From NCBI GenBank assembly GCA_934130235.1, contig CAKOXU010000001.1:23456-87455 (forward strand): 64,000 nucleotides of DNA, in the 5' to 3' direction. Positions 26,849 through 34,907 of this stretch are shown here, in pieces. The translations under genes and the position numbers were made by a program. The first letter of the stretch is position 1. Each line of letters starts with the position of its first letter. Origin of the DNA: an uncultured Bacilli bacterium (lineage in GTDB: Bacteria; Bacillota_I; Bacilli_A; RF39; UBA660). Below the pieces are notes generated by a model. It made no database searches, was not told where the DNA came from, and saw only the letters and a list, made by a program, of their open reading frames with translations.

Positions 26849-27286
26849 CTACTTTACTAATTTAATTTTAACATTGGCAACTACTTTCTTGTGCAATATA
26901 ACATCAATATTAGTAATACCTAAATTACATATTGGTGTCTTAATATTAATCTGTTTTTTATCTATATTATATCCTTTTTTATTCAATTCCTCTACTATTT
27001 GTTTAGCACTTATAGTTCCAAAAACCTTATCCGATTGTCCAACCTTTACCTTAAATTGTACTATTAAATTTTCTAGCTCTTTTTTTACTTTTTCACATTC
27101 TTTAATAGTTTTATTCTCTAATTCTTCTTTTAAATTATTTTCCTTTTTTAATCTATCTACACTATAGCTAGTAGCAGCAACAGCATCTCCTTTTTTTATT
27201 AAAAACTGACCAAATCCATCCTTTACTTCTTTTATATCACCACTTTTACCAAGTTTTTTTATATCTTTAAGTAATATTATTTTCAT
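26849..27286 (-). CDS. rplI: 50S ribosomal protein L9
   Basis: 145 residues. The N-terminal signature LLKDIKKLGKSGDIKEVKDG, the long linker helix and the C-terminal domain are present. It binds 23S rRNA at the base of the L1 stalk. It lies between the GdpP-type DHH gene and dnaB, the standard Bacillota order, with gaps under 10 bases. Confidence 0.97.
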   Translation of the reverse strand: MKIILLKDIKKLGKSGDIKEVKDGFGQFLIKKGDAVAATSYSVDRLKKENNLKEELENKTIKECEKVKKELENLIVQFKVKVGQSDKVFGTISAKQIVEELNKKGYNIDKKQINIKTPICNLGITNIDVILHKKVVANVKIKLVK

Positions 27287-27295
27287 ATACTCCTC

Positions 27296-28249
27296 CTATA
27301 ACATATTTTTTATTTCATTTTTTATTTGTTTAATAGTTTTACCTTTAACTTGAGCTGCAGCGTTAGAAATATGACCACCACCATTAAACTTTTTCATTAT
27401 AGTTTCAACATTAATATTTCCTAACGATTTGGCACTTATACCTACTGTATCTATATCTATTTTGCCGAGCGCAAATGATGCCTCAACCGAATCAAATTTT
27501 AATAGCTCTTCCGCAACTGTAGCAAGTTCAAGTGTAGTACAATTTGGCAAAATACAACATGCTATCCCTTCTTTAAGCATAAAACTATTTCTTATAAAAC
27601 TTGCTCTTTTAATATAATCTTCTTTAGTCTCTTTTAACAACTCCTGTTTTAGTATAGAATCTGCTCCCATTTCCATTAAAATACTTGAAGCTAAATATGT
27701 ATTTTTTGTTGTCTTAAAATCATAACCATTTGTATCAATTTCTATTCCACCAAGCAAAATAGAAGCAATTACGTTATCTAAATCTAAACCCAATTCGTTA
27801 GCAAAAAGCGCTACAAATTCAGATACACTTGATAAAGTCGAATCTATATACATAAATTTTGTGTTTTTAATATAATGTTTACTTTTGATATGATGATCAA
27901 TAACCATAGTATCAATTTCATCTACTATATCTGAAAATTCTAATCTATCTTCAATATGTGTATCTAAAACTATAAGTAAAGTATTATTTAAATATTTTTT
28001 ATAATTAGTTTTATCAACACATTTTATATCTCTTTCCATCATATCAAATGCATGATTAATGTTGTTATTATACTCATTTAAATGTTGAATGTCTAAAAAT
28101 AAATATGCATCCTTTTTAAAGCTTTCTATTATTTCACACATTCCCATGCAAGATCCTAGTACATCCAAATCAGGATCTTTATGTCCCATCAATATAAAAC
28201 TATCATACTCATTGATAATATTAACTATTTTTTTATATATTGCTTTCAT
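27296..28249 (-). CDS. DHH/DHHA1 phosphoesterase, GdpP-type catalytic part only
   Basis: 317 residues holding only a DHH domain (GHKDPDLDVLGSCMGM near residue 22, VIDHHIKSK near 118) and a DHHA1 domain (FNGGGHISNAAAQ near 291). The DPDLDxLG form, the LLGGIEIDTNGYDF motif and the position upstream of rplI-dnaB point to GdpP, the c-di-AMP phosphodiesterase. The usual N-terminal membrane helices, PAS-like and degenerate GGDEF domains (about 300 residues) are missing. It could equally act as an NrnA-like nano-RNase. I start at 28249 behind GGTGA; an ATG four codons earlier lacks a site. Confidence 0.82.
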   Translation of the reverse strand: MKAIYKKIVNIINEYDSFILMGHKDPDLDVLGSCMGMCEIIESFKKDAYLFLDIQHLNEYNNNINHAFDMMERDIKCVDKTNYKKYLNNTLLIVLDTHIEDRLEFSDIVDEIDTMVIDHHIKSKHYIKNTKFMYIDSTLSSVSEFVALFANELGLDLDNVIASILLGGIEIDTNGYDFKTTKNTYLASSILMEMGADSILKQELLKETKEDYIKRASFIRNSFMLKEGIACCILPNCTTLELATVAEELLKFDSVEASFALGKIDIDTVGISAKSLGNINVETIMKKFNGGGHISNAAAQVKGKTIKQIKNEIKNML

Positions 28250-28301
28250 TAAATTCACCATATATATTATACTATATTTTTTAATTTAAAAAAAGAAAAA
28301 A

Positions 28302-29228
28302 CTACTTTTTTTCATTTTCCTTATTTCTAATTACACTAGCCATTTTTTTAATTTTATTAAATCTATGATGTATTCCAGATTTTGTAATTTTTGTACCAGT
28401 TTCAATACTCATTATTTGACTTAACTCTAACAAAGATGCATCCTTGTACTTTAATCTATACTTTGCTGCAAGTTTTATCTTTTCATCAAGTAAGTCAAGT
28501 CCTCCAACACTTTCTATAAGTTCTATATCCTTTACCTGATTATTAGAAGTTTCAATAATTTTATCTACGTTTGCTTGCTCACAATTATTTAATCTATTAG
28601 TCATATTCTTATGATCCCTATATATTCTAATATCTTCAAAATATAAAAGAGCACTTATAGCATTTATCATACGTAAAAAATCTCCTATTTTTTCCGCCTC
28701 TTTTACATAAATCATATAACAATTTTCTCTTTTAATAACTTTACTATTTAAATCATAAATATTAATTTTTTCTTTTATAAATTGTGCATACTTATAATTA
28801 TCTACAGAAAATTCCAAATGATATCTACTTTTTTTAGGGTCATTTATACTACCACAACTTAAAAAGACACCTCTTAGATATATACGAGTTAAATTATCAT
28901 CACTCACAATATATTCACTGGGAATATTTTTATTTAAACATAAATCTTCTTTTATTATTTCAACTTTTTTATTTATTTCCAATATATAAATATATTTTTT
29001 ACTATAATTATATCCACGTCTAACTGTTATTTTACAAGTTACATTATAAAGTTCTTTTATTAAATTAAATACGTATCGCGCAACACTAGAATTTTCTGTT
29101 TGTACTTTAATAGTTTGATCTTCTATAACTCCATCATTTCTAAGAATAGCAGACAATATGGATACACACTCTAATTTATCTAGACTTAATTTACTTAATT
29201 CATCTTTAACCTCTCTTGTAAATGACAT
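28302..29228 (-). CDS. whiA: DNA-binding protein WhiA
   Basis: 308 residues: an N-terminal LAGLIDADG-like half (FTREVKDELSKL start, YLRGVFLSCGSINDP near 110) and a C-terminal helix-turn-helix (ASLLELSQIMSIETGTKITK followed by SGIHHRFNKI). In Bacilli WhiA influences cell division and chromosome segregation. I use the ATG at 29228 behind GGTGA. It is usually next to rapZ and yvcK, which are not seen here. Confidence 0.94.
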   Translation of the reverse strand: MSFTREVKDELSKLSLDKLECVSILSAILRNDGVIEDQTIKVQTENSSVARYVFNLIKELYNVTCKITVRRGYNYSKKYIYILEINKKVEIIKEDLCLNKNIPSEYIVSDDNLTRIYLRGVFLSCGSINDPKKSRYHLEFSVDNYKYAQFIKEKINIYDLNSKVIKRENCYMIYVKEAEKIGDFLRMINAISALLYFEDIRIYRDHKNMTNRLNNCEQANVDKIIETSNNQVKDIELIESVGGLDLLDEKIKLAAKYRLKYKDASLLELSQIMSIETGTKITKSGIHHRFNKIKKMASVIRNKENEKK

Positions 29229-29261
29229 AAAATCACCCAACAAAATTATACATTAAATTTT

Positions 29262-29287
29262 AAAAAAAAGAAAGCATATTACTTTCT
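29262..29287 (-). terminator. Terminator at the end of rsmA
   Basis: Minus-strand stem AGAAAG-TAATATG-CTTTCT followed by a T tract, overlapping the last codon of rsmA. Confidence 0.75.
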
Positions 29288-30113
29288 ACAAATTATTAGA
29301 AATATCAACAAAAACATCCAGTGGTATAGCCTCAGCCCTTACTTGAAGCGTAAATCCATATTTAGATAATACTTTTTCTATAATATTCAAATCATAATTT
29401 TTTAGATTATTTTTAATAGTTTTTCTCTTTTGTACAAATGAATCTCTAACAAGTTTAAAAAACAACTTTTTGTCTTTTAAATAAAGTTTATTCTTTTTAG
29501 CAGTTAACTCAATAACTATACTATCAACATTTGGAACAGGAATAAAAACATTTCTAGATACGTCTAATAATTTTTTTATATCAAAATAGTAATTTAAATA
29601 TACAGATAAAGAATTATAATCTTTTGTATTAGGTTGCGCTCTAAATCTGTCACCAACTTCCTTTTGAACCATTATAACTATTTTATCAACACATATTTCA
29701 TCCTCTATTATTTTTGTAATTATAGGTGTTGTAATATAATATGGTAAATTAGCTACCACATATAATTTTTTATACTTATATTTTTTTAATTTATCTTTAG
29801 GATTTGATTTTAAAAAGTCCTCAAATACAACTTCTACATTATTTAAACCGTCTAAGTTATTTAATAAAATATCTTTTACAGTTTTATCTATTTCATAACA
29901 CAAAACATTTTTAGAAACTTGCGCTAATTTATATGTTAAAGATCCAGCTCCAGGGCCTATCTCTAATACTAATGTATCTTCATCTATATTTGATTTATTA
30001 ATAATACTATTTATAATATTTTCATCTATTATAAAATTCTGACCATATTTTTTCTTTAAGTCAAAGTTATAGACATTAAATTTATCATTAAAATCCTTAT
30101 AAGAATATTTCAT
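29286..30113 (-). CDS. rsmA: 16S rRNA dimethyladenosine transferase RsmA (KsgA)
   Basis: Dimethylates A1518 and A1519 of 16S rRNA. 275 residues. The SAM motif is LEIGPGAGSLTYKL near residue 49, the catalytic motif NLPYYITTPII near 122, and the N-terminus KKYGQNFIIDENI. It lies in the tatD - 3D-protein - rsmA order, like B. subtilis yabD-yabE-rnmV-ksgA, but rnmV is missing. Confidence 0.97.
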   Translation of the reverse strand: MKYSYKDFNDKFNVYNFDLKKKYGQNFIIDENIINSIINKSNIDEDTLVLEIGPGAGSLTYKLAQVSKNVLCYEIDKTVKDILLNNLDGLNNVEVVFEDFLKSNPKDKLKKYKYKKLYVVANLPYYITTPIITKIIEDEICVDKIVIMVQKEVGDRFRAQPNTKDYNSLSVYLNYYFDIKKLLDVSRNVFIPVPNVDSIVIELTAKKNKLYLKDKKLFFKLVRDSFVQKRKTIKNNLKNYDLNIIEKVLSKYGFTLQVRAEAIPLDVFVDISNNL

Positions 30114-30161
30114 ATAACCAACCTCATCATTATTATACTAAATAGTAATGTTTTTTTCAAC

Positions 30162-30180
30162 AAAAAAAGGCTTACCAGCC
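30162..30180 (-). terminator. Short GC-richer terminator after the 3D-domain gene
   Basis: Minus-strand GGCT-GGTA-AGCC followed by seven T residues. The stem overlaps the last codons and stop of the 3D gene. Confidence 0.7.
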
Positions 30181-30861
30181 CCATCTTTGTACACTAAATT
30201 TTGCATTAGAACTACTTGTTTTTCCAGACTTAACGTCATTTTGTGAAGAAAAAGCTAAATCAATCCATACATTTCCCTGTTTCCATGCATTTCGCATAGA
30301 ATAGCCAGTATCTAATACAACACCATAAAATGAATCTATAATTCCATTATCAATTTTAATAATAGTACCACAAGGAAATAAAGTATTATCGGCTGCCAAA
30401 ATGCGTACATCGCCATAAGTAGAATCATTGTATGTAATTCCATCATTTATTAAACTATGTTTAGTTCCCTCTCGAGTTTTACAAGACACATTGCCAACTT
30501 TACTACACCCTGGGCAATCAGGTCCATATCCAGTAAGCTTACCAGTATACTGTCCACTTTTTCCAGTTCCAACTTTTTCAACTTGAGGAACCATGTCAGA
30601 TAAATGAACATAATCGATTCCATCATATGTATAATTTAATCCATTTATGCCTTCGCTTATTATCTCTTTATCAGAGTCGCTAGGTTTTGATGAATCATAC
30701 ACATATGTTGTTGTATAAGGTATTATTTCATTAACTACTGTAGCAGTCATATTAACATTAGGATTATATATAGTAATTCCATTATTTGTAATGGTAAGTG
30801 TTAGAATTAATAAAATTGAAATAATACATAATGATAAACAAATTTTTAATTTTAATTTCAT
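30172..30861 (-). CDS. Secreted 3D-domain protein (YabE/YuiC-like, putative peptidoglycan hydrolase)
   Basis: 229 residues: a signal peptide or anchor (about 5-25), a linker, then a C-terminal 3D domain. The core TGYGPDCPGCSKVG, the ILAADNTLFPCGTIIKI strand and VVLDTGYSM carry the conserved Asp residues. The family resembles MltA-type lytic transglycosylases such as YuiC. The locus matches yabE, but the G5 and DUF348 repeats of YabE are absent. I start at 30861 behind AGGTGA; an upstream in-frame ATG lacks a site. Confidence 0.85.
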   Translation of the reverse strand: MKLKLKICLSLCIISILLILTLTITNNGITIYNPNVNMTATVVNEIIPYTTTYVYDSSKPSDSDKEIISEGINGLNYTYDGIDYVHLSDMVPQVEKVGTGKSGQYTGKLTGYGPDCPGCSKVGNVSCKTREGTKHSLINDGITYNDSTYGDVRILAADNTLFPCGTIIKIDNGIIDSFYGVVLDTGYSMRNAWKQGNVWIDLAFSSQNDVKSGKTSSSNAKFSVQRWGW

Positions 30862-30892
30862 TTTATCACCTCTACAGTACATATAAATTGTA

Positions 30893-31642
30893 TCATACTT
30901 CAATTTTTAAGTCAAATAACTCAATTGCATTTGCAGCTGTTAGGTTTTTAACTTCCTCATAACTCATATTTTTTAATTGAGCTACTTTTAAAGCAACATA
31001 ATAAGTGTTAGATGGAACATTCTTTTTACCTCTTAAAGGTTCTGGAGATAAATAAGGACTATCAGTCTCAAGTAAAATATCTTTTATGTCAATGTTTTTA
31101 ACAACATCCTGCAATACTCTACCATTTTTAAAAGTAACAACTCCACCAACTCCTATTTTATATCCTAATTTAATAAATTCATGTGCCATTTCTTTACTAG
31201 AAGAAAATGCATGTATTGTTCCCTTTAATTTATATTTTTTTAATATATCAAATGTATCTTGAATTGAATCTCTTGAATGAACAACAACAGGTTTTTTATA
31301 TTTAACTGCTAAGTCAAGTTGCTTAATAAACAACTCTTTTTGCTTAATTTTATCAATATCATAATGATAATCTAAACCAATTTCACCTATCCCAACTATT
31401 TTGGGATTATTAATATTATTTTCAATAATTTCAAATGATTTATCCGATATACTATCTAAACTTTCTGGATGTATACCTAAAGTTCCATATACATTTTTAT
31501 ATTTAGAAATCAATTCTAAAACCTCTAAATTACTTTCGTCATCACATCCACTAGTTATCATATAACCGTCCATTTCATTCACTACATCATCTATATTATT
31601 ATAATCATTTTTACTTAAATGACAATGAGTATCTATAATCAT
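30893..31642 (-). CDS. tatD: TatD family metal-dependent deoxyribonuclease
   Basis: 249 residues of the TatD/YcfH amidohydrolase family, with a 3'-5' DNase and repair-related role. Motifs are IDTHCHL at the N-terminus, GIGEIGLDYHYD near 93, VVHSRDS near 127, and LLETDSPYLSP near 200, which together supply the metal ligands. It precedes the 3D-domain gene. Confidence 0.95.
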   Translation of the reverse strand: MIIDTHCHLSKNDYNNIDDVVNEMDGYMITSGCDDESNLEVLELISKYKNVYGTLGIHPESLDSISDKSFEIIENNINNPKIVGIGEIGLDYHYDIDKIKQKELFIKQLDLAVKYKKPVVVHSRDSIQDTFDILKKYKLKGTIHAFSSSKEMAHEFIKLGYKIGVGGVVTFKNGRVLQDVVKNIDIKDILLETDSPYLSPEPLRGKKNVPSNTYYVALKVAQLKNMSYEEVKNLTAANAIELFDLKIEV

Positions 31643-31683
31643 AATATCACCAAAAAAATTATACCATAATTGATATAATTTTT

Positions 31684-31854
31684 CTATTTTTTCTTTCCTT
31701 TTATTACATACAGTATTAGAAATAGATATAATACTATAAGATAAATCAAATCCCAGATGTTACGACCTTCAACAAAACTACCTACTAATAAATAAGTTAT
31801 AAATATCATCATTGTCATCCATAAGAACTTATTATATTGTATTTTATCTAACAT
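31684..31854 (-). CDS. Small membrane protein, 56 residues
   Basis: Starts at the ATG at 31854 behind GGAGAAA; an upstream in-frame start lacks a site. It is MLDKIQYNKFLWMTMMIFIT, then a short loop and a second helix LIYLIVLYLFLILYVI, and ends GKKK. Two membrane helices with a basic tail inside are predicted. I recognise no family. It lies between metG and tatD; the metG terminator (31962-31987) separates it from metG. Confidence 0.55.
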   Translation of the reverse strand: MLDKIQYNKFLWMTMMIFITYLLVGSFVEGRNIWDLIYLIVLYLFLILYVIKGKKK

Positions 31855-31961
31855 AGTTTCTCCTTTATCGCGACAATACAAATATAACACATTTCAAAAT
31901 TATTATAAAGGTTTTTTGTACAAAATCAATCGACAAAATTCTATTTTTTACACATTTTTAC

Positions 31962-31987
31962 AAAAAAAAAGAACTATTTTAGTTCTT
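31962..31987 (-). terminator. Terminator at the end of metG
   Basis: Minus-strand stem AGAACT-AAAA-TAGTTCT followed by nine T residues, overlapping the metG stop. Confidence 0.8.
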
Positions 31988-33521
31988 CTAGCATTTTTTC
32001 TTTATCGATTCTTGCAAAAATAGGTTTAGGTTCATTTACAAAATCTCCTGTGTGTAAATGTCCAAAGGTGCTAATTGATTCAAGAGTTGAAACATCAGTA
32101 TTAAGTTGTCTCAAAATTTCATCAGAAGTAGATGTCAAAAATGGTCTTAATAAAACTGATCCTATTCTTATAGATTCAAGTAAATTATATATAACCGTTT
32201 CAAGTCTTGATTTATCAGTTTCTTTAGCAAGAAGCCATGGTGTCGTCTCATCTATATACTTATTACATCTTTTAAATATTTCAAACACTTCATCAATAGC
32301 TTCACTTACTTTAAGTTGATCCATTTTATTTTTTACTTTTTCATATGCTTGCATTGTAATACTTATTAAATCATTATCTATCTCATTTAATTCATTTTGT
32401 TTAGGTACAACACCATCAAAATACTTTTTATCCATAGAAATAGTTCTGTTAACTAAATTTCCAAGTATATTAGCTAAATCAGAATTAAAACGTTCAATCA
32501 ATAATTCATAAGTTAAATTTCCATCATTAGCAAATGGTATTTCATGTAATACACAATATCTAATCGCATCTACACCAAATTTTTCAACCAAATCATCAGC
32601 ATATATAGCATTTCCTCTACTTTTACCTATCTTATCATTATTAGTAAGAAGCCATGGATGACCAAAAATTTTATGAGGCAGTTCTAAGCCTAAACTCCAT
32701 AAAAAACATGGCCAATAAATACTATGAAATCTAACTATATCCTTTCCTATTAGATGCAAATCAGCAGGCCATAATCTTTTAAATTCTTCACTAGGATTTT
32801 CTACATCATAACCTATATTAGTAATATAGTTTGTTAAAGCATCTAACCATACATATACAACGTGCTTGGAATCAAAATCGACAGGAATTCCCCAATCAAA
32901 TGAAGTCCTAGATACACACAAATCTTGAAGACCAGGTTTTATAAAATTATTTAACATCTCATTTCTTCTAGATTCTGGTTGTAAAAAGTCTGGATTTTCT
33001 TCCATAAACTTTTCTAGTTTTGATTGATATTTAGATAATCTAAAAAAATATGCTTCTTCACATTTTTCTACTACTTCTCTTCCACAGTCTGGACATTTTC
33101 CATCTACAAGTTGTGAATCCGTCCAAAAAGACTCACAAGGAGTACAATATAAGCCCTTATATTCTCCTTTATATATATCACCTTTATCGTACATTTTTTT
33201 AAATATTTTTTGAACTTGCTTCTCATGAACTTCATCGGTAGTACGAACAAATTTATCATAACTTGTATTCATTATATCCCATATTTTTTTAATTTCACTT
33301 GATACTTCATCAACAAATTCTTTTGGTGTCTTACCCTGTTCTTTAGCTTTTAATTCTATTTTTTCACCATGCTCATCTGTTCCTGTTTGAAAATATACAT
33401 CAAATCCTTCAAGTCGTTTAAAACGCGCGATTGCATCAGCCAAAACTATCTCATAAGTATTTCCAATATGTGGTTTTCCTGACGTATATGCAATTGCAGT
33501 AGAAATGTAATATTTATTCAT
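31974..33521 (-). CDS. metG: Methionyl-tRNA synthetase
   Basis: 515 residues. Class I signature GKPHIGNTYE near residue 15 (HIGH-type), zinc motif CTPCESFWTDSQLVDGKCPDC near 126, and KIGKS (KMSKS-type) near 297. The C-terminal EMAP-II-like tRNA-binding domain of the B. subtilis enzyme (664 residues) is absent, as in many short forms. It follows dut after 4 bases, and both lie behind a Met T-box. Confidence 0.97.
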   Translation of the reverse strand: MNKYYISTAIAYTSGKPHIGNTYEIVLADAIARFKRLEGFDVYFQTGTDEHGEKIELKAKEQGKTPKEFVDEVSSEIKKIWDIMNTSYDKFVRTTDEVHEKQVQKIFKKMYDKGDIYKGEYKGLYCTPCESFWTDSQLVDGKCPDCGREVVEKCEEAYFFRLSKYQSKLEKFMEENPDFLQPESRRNEMLNNFIKPGLQDLCVSRTSFDWGIPVDFDSKHVVYVWLDALTNYITNIGYDVENPSEEFKRLWPADLHLIGKDIVRFHSIYWPCFLWSLGLELPHKIFGHPWLLTNNDKIGKSRGNAIYADDLVEKFGVDAIRYCVLHEIPFANDGNLTYELLIERFNSDLANILGNLVNRTISMDKKYFDGVVPKQNELNEIDNDLISITMQAYEKVKNKMDQLKVSEAIDEVFEIFKRCNKYIDETTPWLLAKETDKSRLETVIYNLLESIRIGSVLLRPFLTSTSDEILRQLNTDVSTLESISTFGHLHTGDFVNEPKPIFARIDKEKMLEELK

Positions 33522-33525
33522 TTTA

Positions 33526-33999
33526 TCACCTGTTTGTGGATCCTATTCCACCCTTTCTAATATTATTAATTGTTTCTTCATCATCTACAGTTAAATATTT
33601 AATAAATACCCCTTGCGCTATTTTATCTCCTATATTAACTTCATAATCATTTTCTCCATCATTTCTAAGTTTTATAAAAAAATGACCTTCATTATCTATA
33701 TTATTATAATAATCAGAGTCTATTACACCTACTGAATTTGATAAACTAACATCATATTTATATCCTTGTGAACTACGTGAGTATATAAACAATACCTCGT
33801 CACTATTCATACATACCTTTAATCCTGTTCTAAATGCCTTACTTTCATTAGGCTTAATAACTCCATTTTCAATACTTCTAATATCATATCCAGCACTGTT
33901 AACAGTACTACGTGTTGGCAAAACAATACTGTTATATAACTCAATATCATCACTAAATTTTTTAAATTCATCAAAACTTATTTTTTCAAACTTTCTCAT
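33526..33999 (-). CDS. dut: dUTP diphosphatase
   Basis: Hydrolyses dUTP to dUMP, keeping uracil out of DNA and supplying dTMP synthesis. 157 residues, trimeric type. Motifs include AGYDIRS (motif 1), YSRSSQGYKYDV (motif 2), GVIDSDYYNNIDNEGHFFIK (motif 3), IGDKIAQGVF (motif 4) and terminal GGIGSTNR (motif 5). I start at 33999 behind GGAGGAAAT. It lies between a Met T-box and metG with a 4-base gap to metG, so it appears to be controlled by methionyl-tRNA charging. Confidence 0.93.
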   Translation of the reverse strand: MRKFEKISFDEFKKFSDDIELYNSIVLPTRSTVNSAGYDIRSIENGVIKPNESKAFRTGLKVCMNSDEVLFIYSRSSQGYKYDVSLSNSVGVIDSDYYNNIDNEGHFFIKLRNDGENDYEVNIGDKIAQGVFIKYLTVDDEETINNIRKGGIGSTNR

Positions 34000-34011
34000 A
34001 TTTCCTCCATA

Positions 34012-34206
34012 AAAAAACATCCTAGTATAAGGACGTTATAAACGTGGTACCACCTTAATTTATGTATTTCTACACCTCAATAGCTTAACGCGCTAAAACG
34101 TCTAATAGAAGCTCCAGACCCATTCGAAATAACTAGTATTGTTTGCTTTCACCTCACCAAACTCTCTATAAATACATCATTATTCTTCTTTCCTTCATTG
34201 CTTTTA
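34012..34206 (-). promoter_or_regulatory. T-box leader, Met specifier (controls dut-metG)
   Basis: The minus strand carries the T-box sequence AAGGTGGTACCACG (34043-34056). Its AAGG can pair with CCTT of the following stem in the antiterminator. The alternative terminator is ACGTCCT/AGGATGT followed by seven T residues (34012-34037). Upstream, a Stem I runs from AGAGAGTTTGGTGAGGTGAA to TGGAGCTTCTAT. In the specifier loop I read ATG (34121-34123 on the opposite strand as CAT), the Met codon, matching metG downstream. Confidence 0.88.
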
Positions 34207-34227
34207 ATTATTTTAGCACACTTTTAT

Positions 34228-34755
34228 TTATTGTTCAAGATATTTCGTAATAAAAGATGAAACAATAGAAGCCATTTGAACCTCTGTTTCAGTCATCTTT
34301 TCAGTTTCACTCAATATAATAATCATACCTACAGCTTCTCCTCCACTTAATATTACACAACTAACATAGCTACATGTTATAGATTCATCATCTATTAAAT
34401 TAAATAATTTAAAATGATTTTGAAACATTTTTTCTCTACGCATAATAGATTCTTCTAACTCCTTACTAATATGCTTTTTTAAATACCTACTTTTAAGTGA
34501 ATTTGAGCACGCAATAATATTATCAGTATCAGTAATAAAAATAGAATGCTTCATAAAAATTGATATAGAATCTACAAGTTCACTTGCCAAATCATTAATT
34601 TTATTAATCATAGAATATTTTTTTAATACAATATCTCCATTTTTTATAGTTATTTCTAAATTATCACCAGTTTTAATTCTGAGTTTTCTTCTTATATCCT
34701 TAGGAATAACAATACGTCCTAAATCATCTATTTTTTTTATTATACCATTTTCCAT
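34228..34755 (-). CDS. spoVT: Stage V sporulation protein T
   Basis: 175 residues (B. subtilis 178). The N-terminal AbrB-type DNA-binding domain is IIKKIDDLGRIVIPKDIRRK followed by LRIKTGDNLEI; a C-terminal GAF-like domain ends MIIILSETEKMTETEVQMAS. It modulates sigma-G genes in the forespore. Start at 34755 behind AGGAGG. In B. subtilis spoVT follows mfd; here clpB in the opposite direction is inserted between them. Confidence 0.95.
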   Translation of the reverse strand: MENGIIKKIDDLGRIVIPKDIRRKLRIKTGDNLEITIKNGDIVLKKYSMINKINDLASELVDSISIFMKHSIFITDTDNIIACSNSLKSRYLKKHISKELEESIMRREKMFQNHFKLFNLIDDESITCSYVSCVILSGGEAVGMIIILSETEKMTETEVQMASIVSSFITKYLEQ

Positions 34756-34847
34756 ATAGTTAATCCTCCTAAAATTATATTGGAAATATTTATATTTTTT
34801 ATTCAAAAAGAGTAATTTTTTATTTTATTCACATAATATATATTGGT

Positions 34848-34888
34848 TTAGCACTCTTACTTGACAAGTGCCAAAAAAGTAGTATAAT
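34848..34888 (+). promoter_or_regulatory. CIRCE operator overlapping the clpB promoter
   Basis: TTAGCACTC (34848-34856), 9 bases, AAGTGCCAA (34866-34874): the left arm is a perfect CIRCE half, the right matches 7 of 9 bases of GAGTGCTAA. The promoter is TTGACA (34861-34866), 16 bases, TATAAT (34883-34888), so the -35 lies inside the operator. HrcA repression of heat-shock expression is expected; hrcA is outside the window. Confidence 0.85.
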
Positions 34889-34907
34889 TATTTATGGAGG
34901 TGTTATT

